From Parerythrobacter_A sp963799315 (lineage in GTDB: Bacteria; Pseudomonadota; Alphaproteobacteria; Sphingomonadales; Sphingomonadaceae), in NCBI GenBank assembly GCA_963799315.1, contig CAWCWP010000002.1, forward strand, positions 124,001 to 188,000: DNA of 64,000 bases, in the 5' to 3' direction. Under the pieces are notes generated by a model. It saw only the letters and a program-made list of their open reading frames with translations. It ran no database searches and was not told the DNA's origin. Below are positions 1 to 10,731 of this stretch, one piece after another. A program made the position numbers and the translations under genes. Numbering within the stretch: the stretch's first letter is position 1; every line of letters begins with the position of its first letter.

Positions 1-3000
1 CCTTCCCCAGCTGGCGGCTGGCGCACCCCTATCGCTTCATGGCGCATAATGGCGAGATCAACACGGTTCGCGGCAATGTGAACTGGATGAATGCGCGCCG
101 CCGGACGATGGAAAGCGAGCTGCTGGGCGCGGACCTCGACAAGATGTGGCCGCTGATCCCGCATGGCCAGTCGGACACCGCCTGCCTCGACAATGCGCTG
201 GAGCTGCTGCTGGCGGGCGGCTTTTCGCTCAGCCACGCGATGATGATGCTGATGCCGGAAGCGTGGGCCAGGAACACGCAGATGGACCCGGCCCGCCGTG
301 CATTTTACGAATACCACGCCGCACTGATGGAACCGTGGGACGGCCCTGCCGCCGTCTGCTTCACCGACGGCCGGCAAATCGGCGCGACGCTGGACCGCAA
401 CGGCCTGCGCCCCGCGCGGTTCTGCACCACGTCGGACGATCTGGTCTGCCTTGCCTCCGAAAGCGGCGTGCTGCCGTTTGCGGAAAAGGACATCACGCGC
501 AAATGGCGGCTGCAACCCGGCAAGATGCTGCTGATCGACCTCGAAGAAGGCCGCATCGTCGAGGATTCGGAGCTGAAAGCCGATCTGGCCGCCGCGCATC
601 CCTATGCGGACTGGCTGAAAGCGACGCAGTACACGCTGGACGATCTCGATACGGTCGATCCCGAATTCGAGGAATTGCCGCAGGACGAAAACCAAGGAAA
701 CGCCCACCCTGCTGCAAGCGCAGCAGGCGTTCGGCTATACGCAGGAAGACATCACGCGCTTTCTGGAACCGATGGCGCAAAGCGGGCTCGATCCGCTTGG
801 CTCGATGGGCACCGACACGCCGCTTGCCGTGCTGTCGAACAAGAGCCGCCTGCTCTACGATTATTTCAAGCAGAACTTCGCGCAAGTCACCAACCCGCCG
901 ATCGATCCCGATCCGCGAAGAGCTGGTGATGAGCCTGCATTCGATGATCGGCCCGCGCCCCAACCTGCTGGGCCGCGATGCCGGGACGCACAAACGGCTC
1001 GAAGTCAGCCAGCCGATCCTGACCAATGGCGACCTTGCGAAGATCCGCAGCGTGGAGACCGCGCTGGACGGGGCCTTCCGCACCGAGACGGTCGACATGA
1101 CATGGGATGCCGCCAGTGGCGCGGACGGGCTGGCGCTGGCCATCAAGGAAATGTGCTGGGCCGCGACCGAGGCGGTGCTGCAAGACCACAACATCCTGAT
1201 CCTGAGCGACCGGAAACAGAGCGCCGAACGCATCGCTATGCCCGCCCTGCTGGCGACGGCCGCGGTGCATCACCACCTGACGCGGCAGGGCCTGCGGATG
1301 CAGACCGGACTGGTGGTGGAAACCGGCGAAGCGCGCGAAGTGCACCATTACTGCGTGCTGGCGGGTTACGGCGCGGAGGCGATCAACCCCTACGTCGCGC
1401 TGGAAACGCTGGAAGACCTGCGGGTGCGCAAGTTCGCGCAGCTGACGCGCGAACAGGTTCAGGACAATTACGTCAAGGCGGTCGGCAAGGGCATTCTGAA
1501 GGTCATGTCCAAGATGGGCATCAGCACCTACCAGTCCTATTGTGGCGCGCAGATCTTCGATGCGGTCGGCCTGTCCAGCACGCTGATCGACACCCTCTTC
1601 AAGGGCACCGCCACCACTATCGAGGGCATCGGGCTGGAAGAAGTCGCCGCCGAAACCGTGCGTCGCCACGGCGTCGCCTATGGCAGCGATCCGCTCTATG
1701 CCGGGATGCTGGAAGTGGGCGGTATCTACCAGTTCCGCCTGCGTGGCGAGGACCACGCCTGGACACCGGGCAATGTCGCGGATTTGCAGCACGCGGTGCG
1801 CGGCAATACGCCGCAGAAATACGATGCCTTTGCGAAATCGGTGAACGAGCAGAACGAGCGCCTGCTGACCATTCGTGGACTGATGGAGCTGACCCCCGCC
1901 GACACGCCCGTGCCGCTGGACGAGGTCGAGCCTGCCAGCGAGATCGTCAAGCGGTTCAGCACCGGCGCAATGAGCCTTGGCTCGATCAGCCACGAGGCGC
2001 ATTCCACGATGGCCATCGCCATGAACCGCATCGGCGGACGCTCCAATACCGGCGAAGGCGGAGAGGAACCCTTCCGCTTCACACCGATGGACAATGGCGA
2101 TTCCATGCGCAGCCGGATCAAGCAGGTGGCCAGCGGGCGCTTCGGCGTGACGGCGGAATATCTGGCAAACTCGGACGACATCCAGATCAAGATGGCGCAG
2201 GGTGCGAAACCGGGCGAAGGCGGGCAGCTGCCGGGGCACAAGGTGGACAAGCGCATCGGCGCGGTGCGCCATTCGACGCCCGGCGTGGGCCTGATCTCGC
2301 CGCCGCCGCATCATGATATCTATTCGATCGAGGACCTGGCGCAGCTGATCCACGACCTGAAGAACGTGCAGCCAGAAGCGCGCATCTCGGTCAAGCTGGT
2401 GGCCGAAGTGGGCGTCGGCACCGTCGCGGCGGGCGTGTCCAAGTGCAAGGCGGACCATGTTACGATTTCGGGCTATGAAGGCGGCACCGGGGCATCGCCG
2501 CTGACCAGCCTGACGCATGCGGGTTCCCCGTGGGAAATCGGCTTGGCCGAAACGCAGCAGACGCTGCTGCTGAACGATTTGCGCAGCCGCATCGCGGTGC
2601 AGGTCGATGGCGGCCTGCGCACCGGGCGCGACGTCGCCATCGGCGCGCTGCTGGGTGCGGACGAGTTCGGTTTCGCCACCGCACCGCTGATCGCGGCGGG
2701 CTGCATCATGATGCGCAAATGCCACCTCAACACCTGCCCGGTCGGCGTGGCGACTCAGGACCCGGTGCTGCGCGCGCGCTTCACCGGCACGCCCGAACAT
2801 GTGGTGAATTACTTCTTCTTCGTGGCCGAGGAACTGCGCGCCATCATGGCCGAAATGGGCTTCCGCACGGTGGAGGAGATGGTCGGCCGCGTGGACCGTA
2901 TCGACACCCGCCGCGTCGAACGCCACTGGAAGGCGCATGGCGTGGACCTGACGCGCATCCTGCACGAGGTAAAGCCGTCCGAAAACGGCTCGCTGCACCA

Positions 3001-3943
3001 TACCATGACGCAGGATCACGGGCTGGAGGGCGCGCTCGACATGGAGCTGATCGCGGCCTGCGAACCGGCGCTGGCGAAACGCGAACCGGTCGAACTGGCG
3101 CGCGACATCCGCAACGTGAACCGCACCGTCGGCACCATGCTGTCGGGCCGCATCGCCAAGCAATACGGCCATGACGGCCTGCCAGCCGAAACCATCCGCG
3201 TGAACTTCACCGGCGTTGCGGGGCAGAGCTTCGGCGCGTGGCTGGCGCATGGCGTCACGCTGGACCTGACCGGCGACGCCAACGACTATGTCGGCAAGGG
3301 CCTGTCGGGCGGACGCATCATCGTACGCCAGCCCGACGCCGCGCCGCGCGACCCGACGCAGAACATCATCGTCGGCAACACCGTGCTGTATGGCGCGATA
3401 TCGGGCGAGGCCTATTTCGGCGGCGTCGCGGGCGAACGTTTTGCCGTGCGCAATTCGGGCGCGGTCGCGGTGGTCGAGGGGACGGGCGATCACGGCTGCG
3501 AATACATGACCGGCGGTGTGGTCTGCGTACTGGGCAAGACGGGCCGCAACTTCGCCGCCGGGATGAGCGGCGGGGTGGCCTATGTGTACGACCCCGACGG
3601 CACATTCGCCGATCTGGTGAACCCGGCGCAGGTCGAGCTCCAGCCGGTCGGCCCAAACAACGATGCCGACGATGCCGACGAAGGCACCGGCTTCCCGCAA
3701 CAGCGCGGCAGCGGCGTGAACGATGCGGGCATGGGCGACATGCTGCGCCACGATGCGGCGCGCCTGCGCATCCTGGTGGAACGGCACAAGCTGCACACCG
3801 GCTCCGCACGTGCTACCGCGCTGCTCGATGATTGGGACAATGCGCTGACGCAGTTCGTGAAAGTGATGCCGACCGACTATCGCGCCGCGCTGGAGGCTCT
3901 CGAAGCCGAACGCGACGCGGCGGCGCAGGTCGCGGCGGAATGA
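1..3943 (+). CDS. gltB: Glutamate synthase (NADPH) large subunit, 5' end outside window
   Basis: Large (alpha) subunit of GOGAT, which moves the glutamine amide onto 2-oxoglutarate in the cytoplasm. Reading is already open at base 3 (frame 3, FPSWRLAHPYRFMAHNGEIN), so the start and the N-terminal nucleophile Cys lie upstream. Visible in order: the rest of the class II glutaminase domain, the central domain, the FMN/2-oxoglutarate domain (GRFGVTAEYLANSDDIQIKM near 2140-2195), the 3Fe-4S cysteines (CHLNTCPVG near 2719-2745), and the C-terminal GXGXG beta-helix (GQSFGAW to 3600). The frame changes twice, near 700 (frame 3 to 1) and near 915 (frame 1 to 2), with homology unbroken across both. I read these as sequence errors. 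The TGA stop at 3941 is followed closely by gltD, so the two form an operon. Confidence 0.95.
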
Positions 3944-3954
3944 AAGAGAACCAC

Positions 3955-5392
3955 ATGGGCAAGGAAACCGGCTTCCTCGAACTCGACCGGCAGGACGCGT
4001 CCTATCTCGCGCCGGAAGAACGGCTGCGCTCCTACAAGGAATTCACCGTGCCCATGCCGGAGGAGGCGCTGAAGGCGCAGGCCAGCCGGTGCATGAATTG
4101 CGGCATTCCCTATTGCCACAACGGCTGCCCGGTGAACAACATCATCCCGGACTGGAACCACCTGGTCTATGAAGGCGACTGGAAGAACGCGCTCGAAGTG
4201 CTGCATTCCACCAACAACTTCCCCGAATTCACCGGCCGCATCTGCCCCGCCCCGTGCGAGGCAAGCTGCACGCTCAACATCACCGACCAGCCGGTGACGA
4301 TCAAGAGCATCGAATCCGCCATCATCGACCGGGGCTGGGAAGAAGGCTGGGTCGTGCCGCAGGTGCCCGAAAAGCCGAGCGGCAAGTCGGTTGCCGTGGT
4401 CGGTTCGGGCCCGGCCGGGATGGCCTGCGCGCAGCAACTCGCGCGCGCCGGGCATGCGGTGACAGTGTTCGAGAAGTCCGACCGGATCGGCGGATTGCTG
4501 CGCTACGGCATCCCCGATTTCAAAATGGAAAAGCACCTGATCAACCGCCGCGCGGTGCAGATGGAGGCCGAGGGCGTCACCTTCCGCACCAGCGCCGAAG
4601 TGGGCGTGGATATCGGCATGTCGGCCCTGAAGGACAACTTCGACGCCACCGTTCTGGCAGGCGGCGCGGAGGAAGCGCGGCGGCTGGACATACCCGGCTC
4701 CGAACTGTCCGGCGTGCGGCTGGCGATGGAATTCCTCAGCCAGCAGAACAAGCGCAATGCGGGCGACGACGAATTGCGCGCCGCCCCGCGCGGCACGCTG
4801 AGCGCCAAGGGCAAGCATGTCATCGTGATCGGCGGCGGCGATACCGGCTCCGATTGCGTCGGCACCAGCAACCGGCAGGGCGCGGCCAGCGTCACCCAGC
4901 TGGAAATCATGCCGCAACCGCCCGAACGCGAGGACAAGGCGCGACCTGGCCGCACTGGCCGGTCAAGATGCGCACCACCGTCCAGCCACGAGGAAGGCGC
5001 CAACCGCGACTGGGCGGTGCTGACCAAGCGCGTGGTCGGCGAGGGCGGCGAAGTCACCGGCCTGGAATGCGTGCGGATCGAGTGGACGGGCCGTGAATTT
5101 CACCGAAGTGCCGGGCAGCGAATATGTGCTGAAAGCGGACCTCATCCTGCTGGCGATGGGCTTCACCGGCCCCGTACGGCGCGGCCTGCTGGACCGCATC
5201 GGCGTGGAACTGTGCGAACGCGGCAATGTCCGCGCCGATACCGAAGGCTACGCCACCACGCAGGACAATGTCTTCGCTTGCGGCGACATGCGGCGCGGCC
5301 AGAGCCTGGTGGTGTGGGCTATCCGCGAAGGACGGCAAGCGGCGCGTGCGGTGGACGAGGCGCTGATGGGCGCGACGATGCTGCCGCGGTGA
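3955..5392 (+). CDS. gltD: Glutamate synthase small subunit (NADPH, FAD, Fe-S)
   Basis: Beta subunit of GOGAT, which feeds NADPH electrons to GltB. I chose the ATG at 3955 (MGKETGFLELDRQ) because AAAGAGAA precedes it; an in-frame ATG at 3940 overlaps the gltB stop (ATGA). Visible: N-terminal cysteines CMNCGIPYCHNGCP for 4Fe-4S centres, an FAD Rossmann motif (GSGPAGMACAQQL), an NADPH Rossmann motif (VIGGGDTGSDC) and the C-terminal FAD closure (NVFACGDMRRGQSLVVWAI). The frame leaves 1 near 4940 (TWPHWPVKMRT is in frame 3), returns near 4975, and changes again near 5090 to frame 2, where the protein ends at the TGA of 5390-5392. The three-shift assembly is about 479 codons, the usual family length, so the gene is probably intact in the cell. 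Confidence 0.93.
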
Positions 5393-6289
5393 GTGGGCTG
5401 GGCGCCTTAAAGGCTGCGGCGTTCCTTGGTGCCGTACTGACAGTGTCGCCCGCTTCGGCGCGGATAATCAGTCGGACGCGTCATCGCCCCGATCAGCGCC
5501 GTCGTGGCCGAACCGCTGGCCATCGGCACATCCTATACGCTTTCGACCCATGATGCCGCGCGGCGCGTCCATGTCGTTCTGCCGGTCGGTTACGGCGAAA
5601 GCGAAAAGCAATTTCCGCTGATCCTGATGCTGGACGGCGGGTTGCAGCAGGACTTCCATCTTGCGCTTGGCATGGAACGCTGGAACCAGCTTTGGCAACG
5701 CAGCGAACCGGCCATCTTCGTCGGTATCGAGACCGTGGATCGCCAGCGCGAACTGTTGCCGCCGACGCAGGACGGGGCGGAGCAGGAACGCTATCCCACC
5801 GCTGGCGAAAGCGCAGCGTTCCGCGCATGGCTGGGCGATACCGTCCTGCCGATGCTCCGCGCGCGCTATCGCGACGATGGACGCACTTTTCTTCTCGGCG
5901 AAAGCGCAGCAGGTCATTTCGCGGCGGAAACATGGGCGATGCAACCCGGTCTGTTCGATGGTTACGGCGCAATATCGCCAAGCATGCAGTGGAACGACCA
6001 GGCGCTCGCCAAGCGCTTTGCACAGATGCCGCCACGCAAACGCCCGCCGCTTTATATCTCCCTTGCCGATGAAGGCGGGGCGACCGAAACCGGTGTCCTG
6101 AGCCTGCTGGACGCGGCGGATGGCGATGTCTGCTTCTCCGATCGCCGCGCGGACCTGGTCCACGCCAACGCGTTGCACGGCTTGCTACCCGAAGCCCTGC
6201 AATACCTGCTGCCGACATCCGCCGACTGGCTGGAGGAATACGGGCTCACGCTGCGATGCGATACTGTACCGCACGCAACAGCACCCTGA
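5389..6289 (+). CDS. Secreted esterase-like alpha/beta hydrolase (enterochelin-esterase/Esterase D type)
   Basis: The body of the protein (from GTG 5504, frame 2) looks like the putative-esterase family: RRVHVVLPVGY, LILMLDGG, the nucleophile elbow GESAAGHFA with Ser near base 5910, and a late His (ANALHGLLPEAL). The true N-terminus probably starts at GTG 5389, which overlaps the gltD stop (GTGA). In frame 1 that start gives a clean signal peptide (LKAAAFLGAVLTVSPASA), but the frame must then move to frame 2 between about 5470 and 5500, because frame 2 has a TAA at 5465. I infer one more indel here. Substrate unknown; siderophore or acyl esters are possible. Convergent with ktrA, 6 bp away. 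Confidence 0.75.
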
Positions 6290-6295
6290 GGAACC

Positions 6296-6964
6296 CTACC
6301 CCGCACCCAGCGCCGCGAACCGCTCCACTTCGGGCGTGGTGCCGGACACGATCAGCAGGTCGCCTTCCTCCACTTCGGTTTCCGGCACGGCATAGACGAA
6401 ATCGTCCTGCCGCCGCTTGATGCCGACCACGGTGATGTCGTGCCGGGTGCGCACGCCGCTGGCTTCCAGGGTCTTGCCGCAGATGGAGGCCGGGGCGCGC
6501 AGCTTGGCGATGGCGAAGTTGTCGTCGAATTCGATATAGTCGATCATCCGGCCCGACAGGATATGCGCCACGCGCGCGCCCATCCGCGCCTCCGGATAAA
6601 CGATATTGGTCGCGCCGGTGCGTTCCAGAATGCGCCCGTGGTTCTCGTTGATCGCCTTGGCCACGATGGACGGCACGCCGAGGTCGGACAGCGCCAGCAC
6701 GGTCAGCACGCTGGCCTCCATATCGGTGCCGATGCCGACCACGACGCTTTGGTAGTCGGCCGCATCCAGCCGCCGCAGCGCCTCGATATCCGTCGTGTCG
6801 GCTTCCACTACCTGCGTCAGCCGGTCGGCGAACTGGTCGACCAGCGCGGGGTCCGCATCGATGCCCAGCACCTCGTGCCCCATCCGCATCAGCGAACAGG
6901 CGACCGACCCGCCGAAGCGGCCCAGCCCGATGACCATGACCGGCGCGTGTTTCTTATCCGACAA
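6296..6964 (-). CDS. ktrA: Potassium uptake regulatory subunit KtrA (TrkA family)
   Basis: Cytoplasmic gating subunit of a Ktr/Trk-type K+ channel, binding nucleotide through an N-terminal RCK domain. Seen: a Rossmann motif (VIGLGRFGGSVA), the acidic end of beta2 (GIDAD), then a C-terminal RCK_C domain (CGKTLEASGVR, ITVVGIKRR, EEGDLLIVSG). Start chosen at TTG 6964: it follows a good AGGAGA ribosome site with 7 nt spacing and gives the usual family N-terminus (LSDKKHAPVMVIGLG, 222 aa). The start lies inside the last codons of ktrB (11 nt overlap), so translation is probably coupled. An upstream in-frame ATG at 7009 would put 15 unlikely residues within ktrB. Confidence 0.9.
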   Translation of the reverse strand: MSDKKHAPVMVIGLGRFGGSVACSLMRMGHEVLGIDADPALVDQFADRLTQVVEADTTDIEALRRLDAADYQSVVVGIGTDMEASVLTVLALSDLGVPSIVAKAINENHGRILERTGATNIVYPEARMGARVAHILSGRMIDYIEFDDNFAIAKLRAPASICGKTLEASGVRTRHDITVVGIKRRQDDFVYAVPETEVEEGDLLIVSGTTPEVERFAALGAG

Positions 6965-8282
6965 TCGGGTTCTCCTCTGGATAGCGGAATTTCTGCCTGC
7001 CGCCGCCAAGGGCTAGCGCGGTGGCCACGGTGATGGTTCCCACCCGCCCCACGAACATCAGCACGATGATGACCAGTTGGCCGGTGACGGGCAGGTCGGC
7101 GGTGATGCCTGTGCTGAGGCCGACGGTGGCGAAGGCGGACACCGCCTCGAACAGCACGTCGCGGATCGGCAGTTCGGTGACCGCCATGATGATTGCGCTG
7201 CCCGCCAGGATCAGCGTGATCGCCAGTGTCGCCACAGTCAGCGCCTGGCGTTCGGTATCGCGGCCGATGCGGCGGCCGAACAGGTTGGCGTCGCGCTGGC
7301 CCCTGATCTCGGACACGACCACGGCCAGTAGCAGCACGAAGGTGGTGATCTTGATCCCGCCCGCCGTGCCCGCGCTGCCCCCGCCGATAATCATCAGCAG
7401 GTAATTCACCAGCACCGTCGCATCCGTGAAACTACCGACATCGAGGCTGTTGAACCCGGCGGTGCGCGGCATGACCGAATGGAACATCGCATTCAGCGCT
7501 TTGCCGCCCCCGTCCATCGGGCCGAGCGTCGCGGCGTTGTTCCATTCCAGCACCAGCGTGGCGAAAAAGCCGAAGGCCAGCAGCACGGCGGTGCCGGTGA
7601 CGGTGATCTTGGAATGCAGCGTCCAGCTCCTGAACGCGAACGGGCGATGGCGCAGTTCCTGCATCACGGGAAAGCCCAATGCGGTGATGATGACCGCCAG
7701 CATGATGGGGCCAAGCATGACTGGGTCGGCCTGGAAGCCCATCACGCTGTCCGAATAAGACGAGAACCCGGCATTGTTGAACGCGCTGACCGAGTGGAAC
7801 ACGCCATGCCACAGCGCCTCGCCCCAGCTCGCATCGTAGGCTAGCCGCAGGCGCAGCACGAGAATGGCCGCCACCAGCAGCTCCACCGTCAATGTGATAA
7901 CCAGCACCAGTTTCAGCACCGATTGCGCGTCGCCAAGCTGCAACCGGCTGCGCTCCACCTGCGTCGCCATCCGGTCGCGCATGCGGAAGGTGCGGCCCGC
8001 CAGCAGGCCCAGCAGCGTAGCGGCGGTCATGATGCCGAAGCCGCCGATCTGGAACAACAGCAGGATGACGCCCTGCCCGAAACCGGACCAGTAGGTGGGG
8101 GTATCGACCACGATCAGCCCGGTGACAGCGACGGCGGATGTCGCCGTGAAGAACGCGGTCATGAACGGCGCGGCGCTTGCATCGGCACGCGCGACGGGCA
8201 GCATCAGCAGCGCCGTTCCCAGCGCGATGGTGACGAGAAACAGCACGGGAATCAGCCGGACGGGATTGCTGCTAAGATGCAT
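6954..8282 (-). CDS. ktrB: Potassium channel/transporter subunit KtrB (TrkH family)
   Basis: Inner-membrane K+-translocating subunit, 442 aa and strongly hydrophobic, with the four repeated membrane-pore-membrane units of the TrkH/KtrB superfamily. The four filter-like loops can be read as TSAVAVTGL, SAFNNAGF, MPRTAGFN and SAFATVGLS, each with its filter Gly. A glycine-rich stretch (IIGGGSAGTAGGIK) before the third membrane segment pair is typical of KtrB gating loops. The next gene, ktrA, overlaps its end, so the two form an operon. Most TrkH proteins are longer, so KtrB is the closer match. ATG 8282 (MHLSSNPVRLIP) is the natural start. Confidence 0.92.
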   Translation of the reverse strand: MHLSSNPVRLIPVLFLVTIALGTALLMLPVARADASAAPFMTAFFTATSAVAVTGLIVVDTPTYWSGFGQGVILLLFQIGGFGIMTAATLLGLLAGRTFRMRDRMATQVERSRLQLGDAQSVLKLVLVITLTVELLVAAILVLRLRLAYDASWGEALWHGVFHSVSAFNNAGFSSYSDSVMGFQADPVMLGPIMLAVIITALGFPVMQELRHRPFAFRSWTLHSKITVTGTAVLLAFGFFATLVLEWNNAATLGPMDGGGKALNAMFHSVMPRTAGFNSLDVGSFTDATVLVNYLLMIIGGGSAGTAGGIKITTFVLLLAVVVSEIRGQRDANLFGRRIGRDTERQALTVATLAITLILAGSAIIMAVTELPIRDVLFEAVSAFATVGLSTGITADLPVTGQLVIIVLMFVGRVGTITVATALALGGGRQKFRYPEENPIVG

Positions 8283-8322
8283 CGCGCGCTTCCCTGCCAG
8301 AAAATTGCGCGCGTGCTAGTAT

Positions 8323-9297
8323 TTATGCAGCTTCCGGCCCCGCGCACACCTCCGCCCGCATCGCCCGGTGGTCCGCGCCATTATCGGGCAGCACACTGAA
8401 CGAACGCAACTCCATATCACCGCGCAGCATCACTTGGTCGAGCGGCCAGCCGAGCATCGTCATGTCCGCAGGGAAAGTCGCATAGCTGCCGCGCCCGATG
8501 CGGGGATCGCGCCAGTTGCCCTGCTCGCGGAACTTCGTCGTCGTGCGCGACCACGGGACATCGTTGAAATCGCCCATCACCAGCGCATTGGGCAGCCCGT
8601 CGGGCGTCTGCCGACCGGCATTCAGGATATTCTCGTCGCGCATCTGCGTATTGGTCCCCGGCACCGGTGGTTTGGGATGCAGGCCGATAAATTCGAACGC
8701 CGCGCCATTGGCGAGGTCCAGCGTGGCATAAAGCGTGGGCGTGTTGCGCGATGTGTTCTCGACCATGCGCGCGCTGCGCACCGGCACGCGCGAAGCGAAG
8801 ATCATGCCGTAGGTGTTGGGCTGTATTTCGGACAGCGTGGTGTCGTAACGTGCCAGCACCGGCGCAAGCTCGCGCGCCCATCGCGCGTCCGGCTCCATCA
8901 CCAGCAGGATGTCGGCATCCGCCTGTTCGATCTGGTCGATCACGGCGCGATGGTCGGTATTCTTCATCTTCACATTGAGCGCCAGCGCCGTGAAGCATTG
9001 CGACCCCTCTGCCGGATCGGACAGTGCGATCTGCTCGCCGGCAAACGAGGTGTAGGGCCAGATGCGCCAGAAATTCAGCGCCGCGACGAGGAGGAATACG
9101 ACGCCGACCGCCCGCCGCTTGCCGCGCAGGACCAGCAGCGACACCGCTGCCAGTATCAGCGCGAGATAGAGATGCGGTTCGCGCACCAGGTCGAAGGCGC
9201 GCACGAACCACTGGTCGCCATTGGTGAACGAGGCGAGCGTCGCGAGCAGCGAAAGCCCCGCGACGAGTGCCAGTAATCCGAACGCGATCCTGCGCAT
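8323..9297 (-). CDS. Membrane-anchored endonuclease/exonuclease/phosphatase family protein
   Basis: 324 aa from ATG 9297 (MRRIAFGLL), which has a GGGG-type ribosome site just upstream; a longer reading to 9357 would run into ung. Three N-terminal hydrophobic segments (residues about 1-95) are followed by an EEP-fold domain. That domain shows ALNVKMKN, the metal Glu in VMEPDARW, GLHPKPP, the catalytic MGDFNDVPWSRTT and the terminal GADHRAM. The architecture (membrane helices plus outward-facing EEP domain) matches a common alphaproteobacterial family of unknown substrate, either a phosphodiesterase or a nuclease acting outside the cytoplasm. It starts 56 bp after ung ends on the same strand, so co-transcription is likely. 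Confidence 0.85.
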   Translation of the reverse strand: MRRIAFGLLALVAGLSLLATLASFTNGDQWFVRAFDLVREPHLYLALILAAVSLLVLRGKRRAVGVVFLLVAALNFWRIWPYTSFAGEQIALSDPAEGSQCFTALALNVKMKNTDHRAVIDQIEQADADILLVMEPDARWARELAPVLARYDTTLSEIQPNTYGMIFASRVPVRSARMVENTSRNTPTLYATLDLANGAAFEFIGLHPKPPVPGTNTQMRDENILNAGRQTPDGLPNALVMGDFNDVPWSRTTTKFREQGNWRDPRIGRGSYATFPADMTMLGWPLDQVMLRGDMELRSFSVLPDNGADHRAMRAEVCAGPEAA

Positions 9298-9353
9298 GTT
9301 TACCCCCGAGCCGTGCTGTTGAACGGCGGGCCTAGAGTGTCGCACGGGCGCTG

Positions 9354-10037
9354 TCACTCGACCTGCCAGTCGATGCGTCCGCGCCCGGCGTCCTCCAGAA
9401 ACGCATTCGCACGGCTGAAGGGCCGGCTGCCGAAGAAGCCGCGATAGGCGGATAGCGGGCTGGGGTGCGCGCTTTTCAGCACCAGATGCCGTCCGCTATC
9501 CAGACCGGCCACCCGCGCCGCCTTTTTCTGCGCATGGGCGCCCCACAGGATGAAGACACACGGCTCCGGCTTGGCGGCGACGGCGGCAACAACCGCGTCG
9601 GTGATCGCATCCCACCCGCGCCCCGCATGGCTGCCTGCCTGCCCCGCCTCCACCGTCAGCGATGTGTTGAGCAACAGCACGCCCTGCTGCGCCCATGCGG
9701 TCAGGTTGCCGCTGACGGGTGGCGCGATGCCAAGGTCGTCGGACAGCTCCTTGTAGATATTGCGCAAGCTTGGCGGCAGCTTCATGCCCGTTGGCACGCT
9801 GAACGCCAGCCCATGTGCCTGTCCCGGCCCGTGATACGGATCCTGCCCCAGTATCAGGACGCGTACGGTATCGAGTGGGGTCAGCGCCAGCGCCACCAGC
9901 CGCTGCCCGCGCGGCGGATATACAGTCTTGCCCGCCGCCTCTTCCGCGCGCAGCCACCCGCCCAGGTTGCGCGCATCGGGTGTGGCCAGGGCCGGTTCCA
10001 GCGTGGCGCGCCAGCTTTCGGGAAGGGTTTCATTCAT
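9354..10037 (-). CDS. ung: Uracil-DNA glycosylase, family 1
   Basis: Removes uracil from DNA as the first step of base-excision repair. Family 1 signatures are intact: the water-activating motif GQDPYHGPGQAHGLAFSV, the middle LLLNTSLTVEAGQAGSH, and the DNA-intercalating HPSPLSAYRGFFGSRPFS near the C-terminus. Start taken at ATG 10037 (MNETLPESW, 227 aa). An upstream TTG at 10046 adds three residues and cannot be excluded, because neither has a strong ribosome site. It is divergent from the RNase D-like gene, with only 58 bp between the two starts. Confidence 0.95.
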   Translation of the reverse strand: MNETLPESWRATLEPALATPDARNLGGWLRAEEAAGKTVYPPRGQRLVALALTPLDTVRVLILGQDPYHGPGQAHGLAFSVPTGMKLPPSLRNIYKELSDDLGIAPPVSGNLTAWAQQGVLLLNTSLTVEAGQAGSHAGRGWDAITDAVVAAVAAKPEPCVFILWGAHAQKKAARVAGLDSGRHLVLKSAHPSPLSAYRGFFGSRPFSRANAFLEDAGRGRIDWQVE

Positions 10038-10095
10038 CTCGGCCAAGTCTCTACCGCCCCTTCCCTCAATCCGCCAAGCCGCCTACATGCCGCAC

Positions 10096-10725
10096 ATGAC
10101 AGTGTATTTCCACGAAGAAGACCTCCCCGCCGACGCGCTGGACCCCTCGATCAACAATGGCATCGTCGCGGTCGATACCGAAACGATGGGGCTGATCACG
10201 CCGCGCGACCGGTTGTGCGTGGTGCAGATCAGCGATGGCGGCGGCGACGAACACCTTGTGCGCTTCGGCGTGGGCAGCGAATACGATGCGCCCAACCTCA
10301 CCGCCGTGCTGGGCGATCCGGACCGGGTGAAGCTGTTCCACTTCGCCCGCTTCGACCTTGCCGCCATCGAATACTATCTCGGCGTCACCGCCGCGCCGGT
10401 GTTCTGCACCAAGATCGCCAGCAAGCTGACGCGGACCTATACCGACCGCCACGGGCTGAAGACGCTGGTCACCGAATTGCTGGGCGGCGAGATGTCCAAA
10501 GTGCAACAGTCGAGCGACTGGGGCGCGCCCGAGATCAACGAAGCGCAGCGCGATTACGCCGCCAGCGACGTGCGCTTCCTGCACGGCATGCACGAGATTT
10601 TCGTGGAGCGGCTGGCACGCGAAGGGCGCACCGAAATCGCGCAGGCCTGTTTCGATTTCCTGCCCACGCGCGCGCGGCTCGATTTCCTCGGCTGGGCCGA
10701 ACACGACATCTTCAGCCACGCTTAG
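10096..10725 (+). CDS. RNase D-like 3'-5' exonuclease (single domain)
   Basis: About 209 aa with the DEDD exonuclease fold: motif I VAVDTETMGL, motif II HFARFDLAAIEYYL, motif III near YAASDVRFL. There is no HRDC domain, so it is the short RNase D-like form common in alphaproteobacteria rather than full-length Rnd. Expected to trim structured RNA 3' ends. Start is ATG 10096 (MTVYFHEEDLP); an ATG at 10087 adds three residues. It is followed after 6 bp by lptC, a conserved neighbour pair, and probably heads that operon. Confidence 0.88.
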   Translation: MTVYFHEEDLPADALDPSINNGIVAVDTETMGLITPRDRLCVVQISDGGGDEHLVRFGVGSEYDAPNLTAVLGDPDRVKLFHFARFDLAAIEYYLGVTAAPVFCTKIASKLTRTYTDRHGLKTLVTELLGGEMSKVQQSSDWGAPEINEAQRDYAASDVRFLHGMHEIFVERLAREGRTEIAQACFDFLPTRARLDFLGWAEHDIFSHA

Positions 10726-10731
10726 CGTCCG

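Noticed and set aside
887..3796. 969-codon open frame antisense to gltB
   Set aside because: Shadow of GC-rich codon bias on the opposite strand; no family motif, no ribosome site, and it lies across a clearly coding gltB.
4930..5095. Programmed ribosomal frameshifting in gltD and other genes
   Set aside because: No slippery heptamer or consistent direction; shifts occur in both directions in unrelated genes, as sequence errors do.
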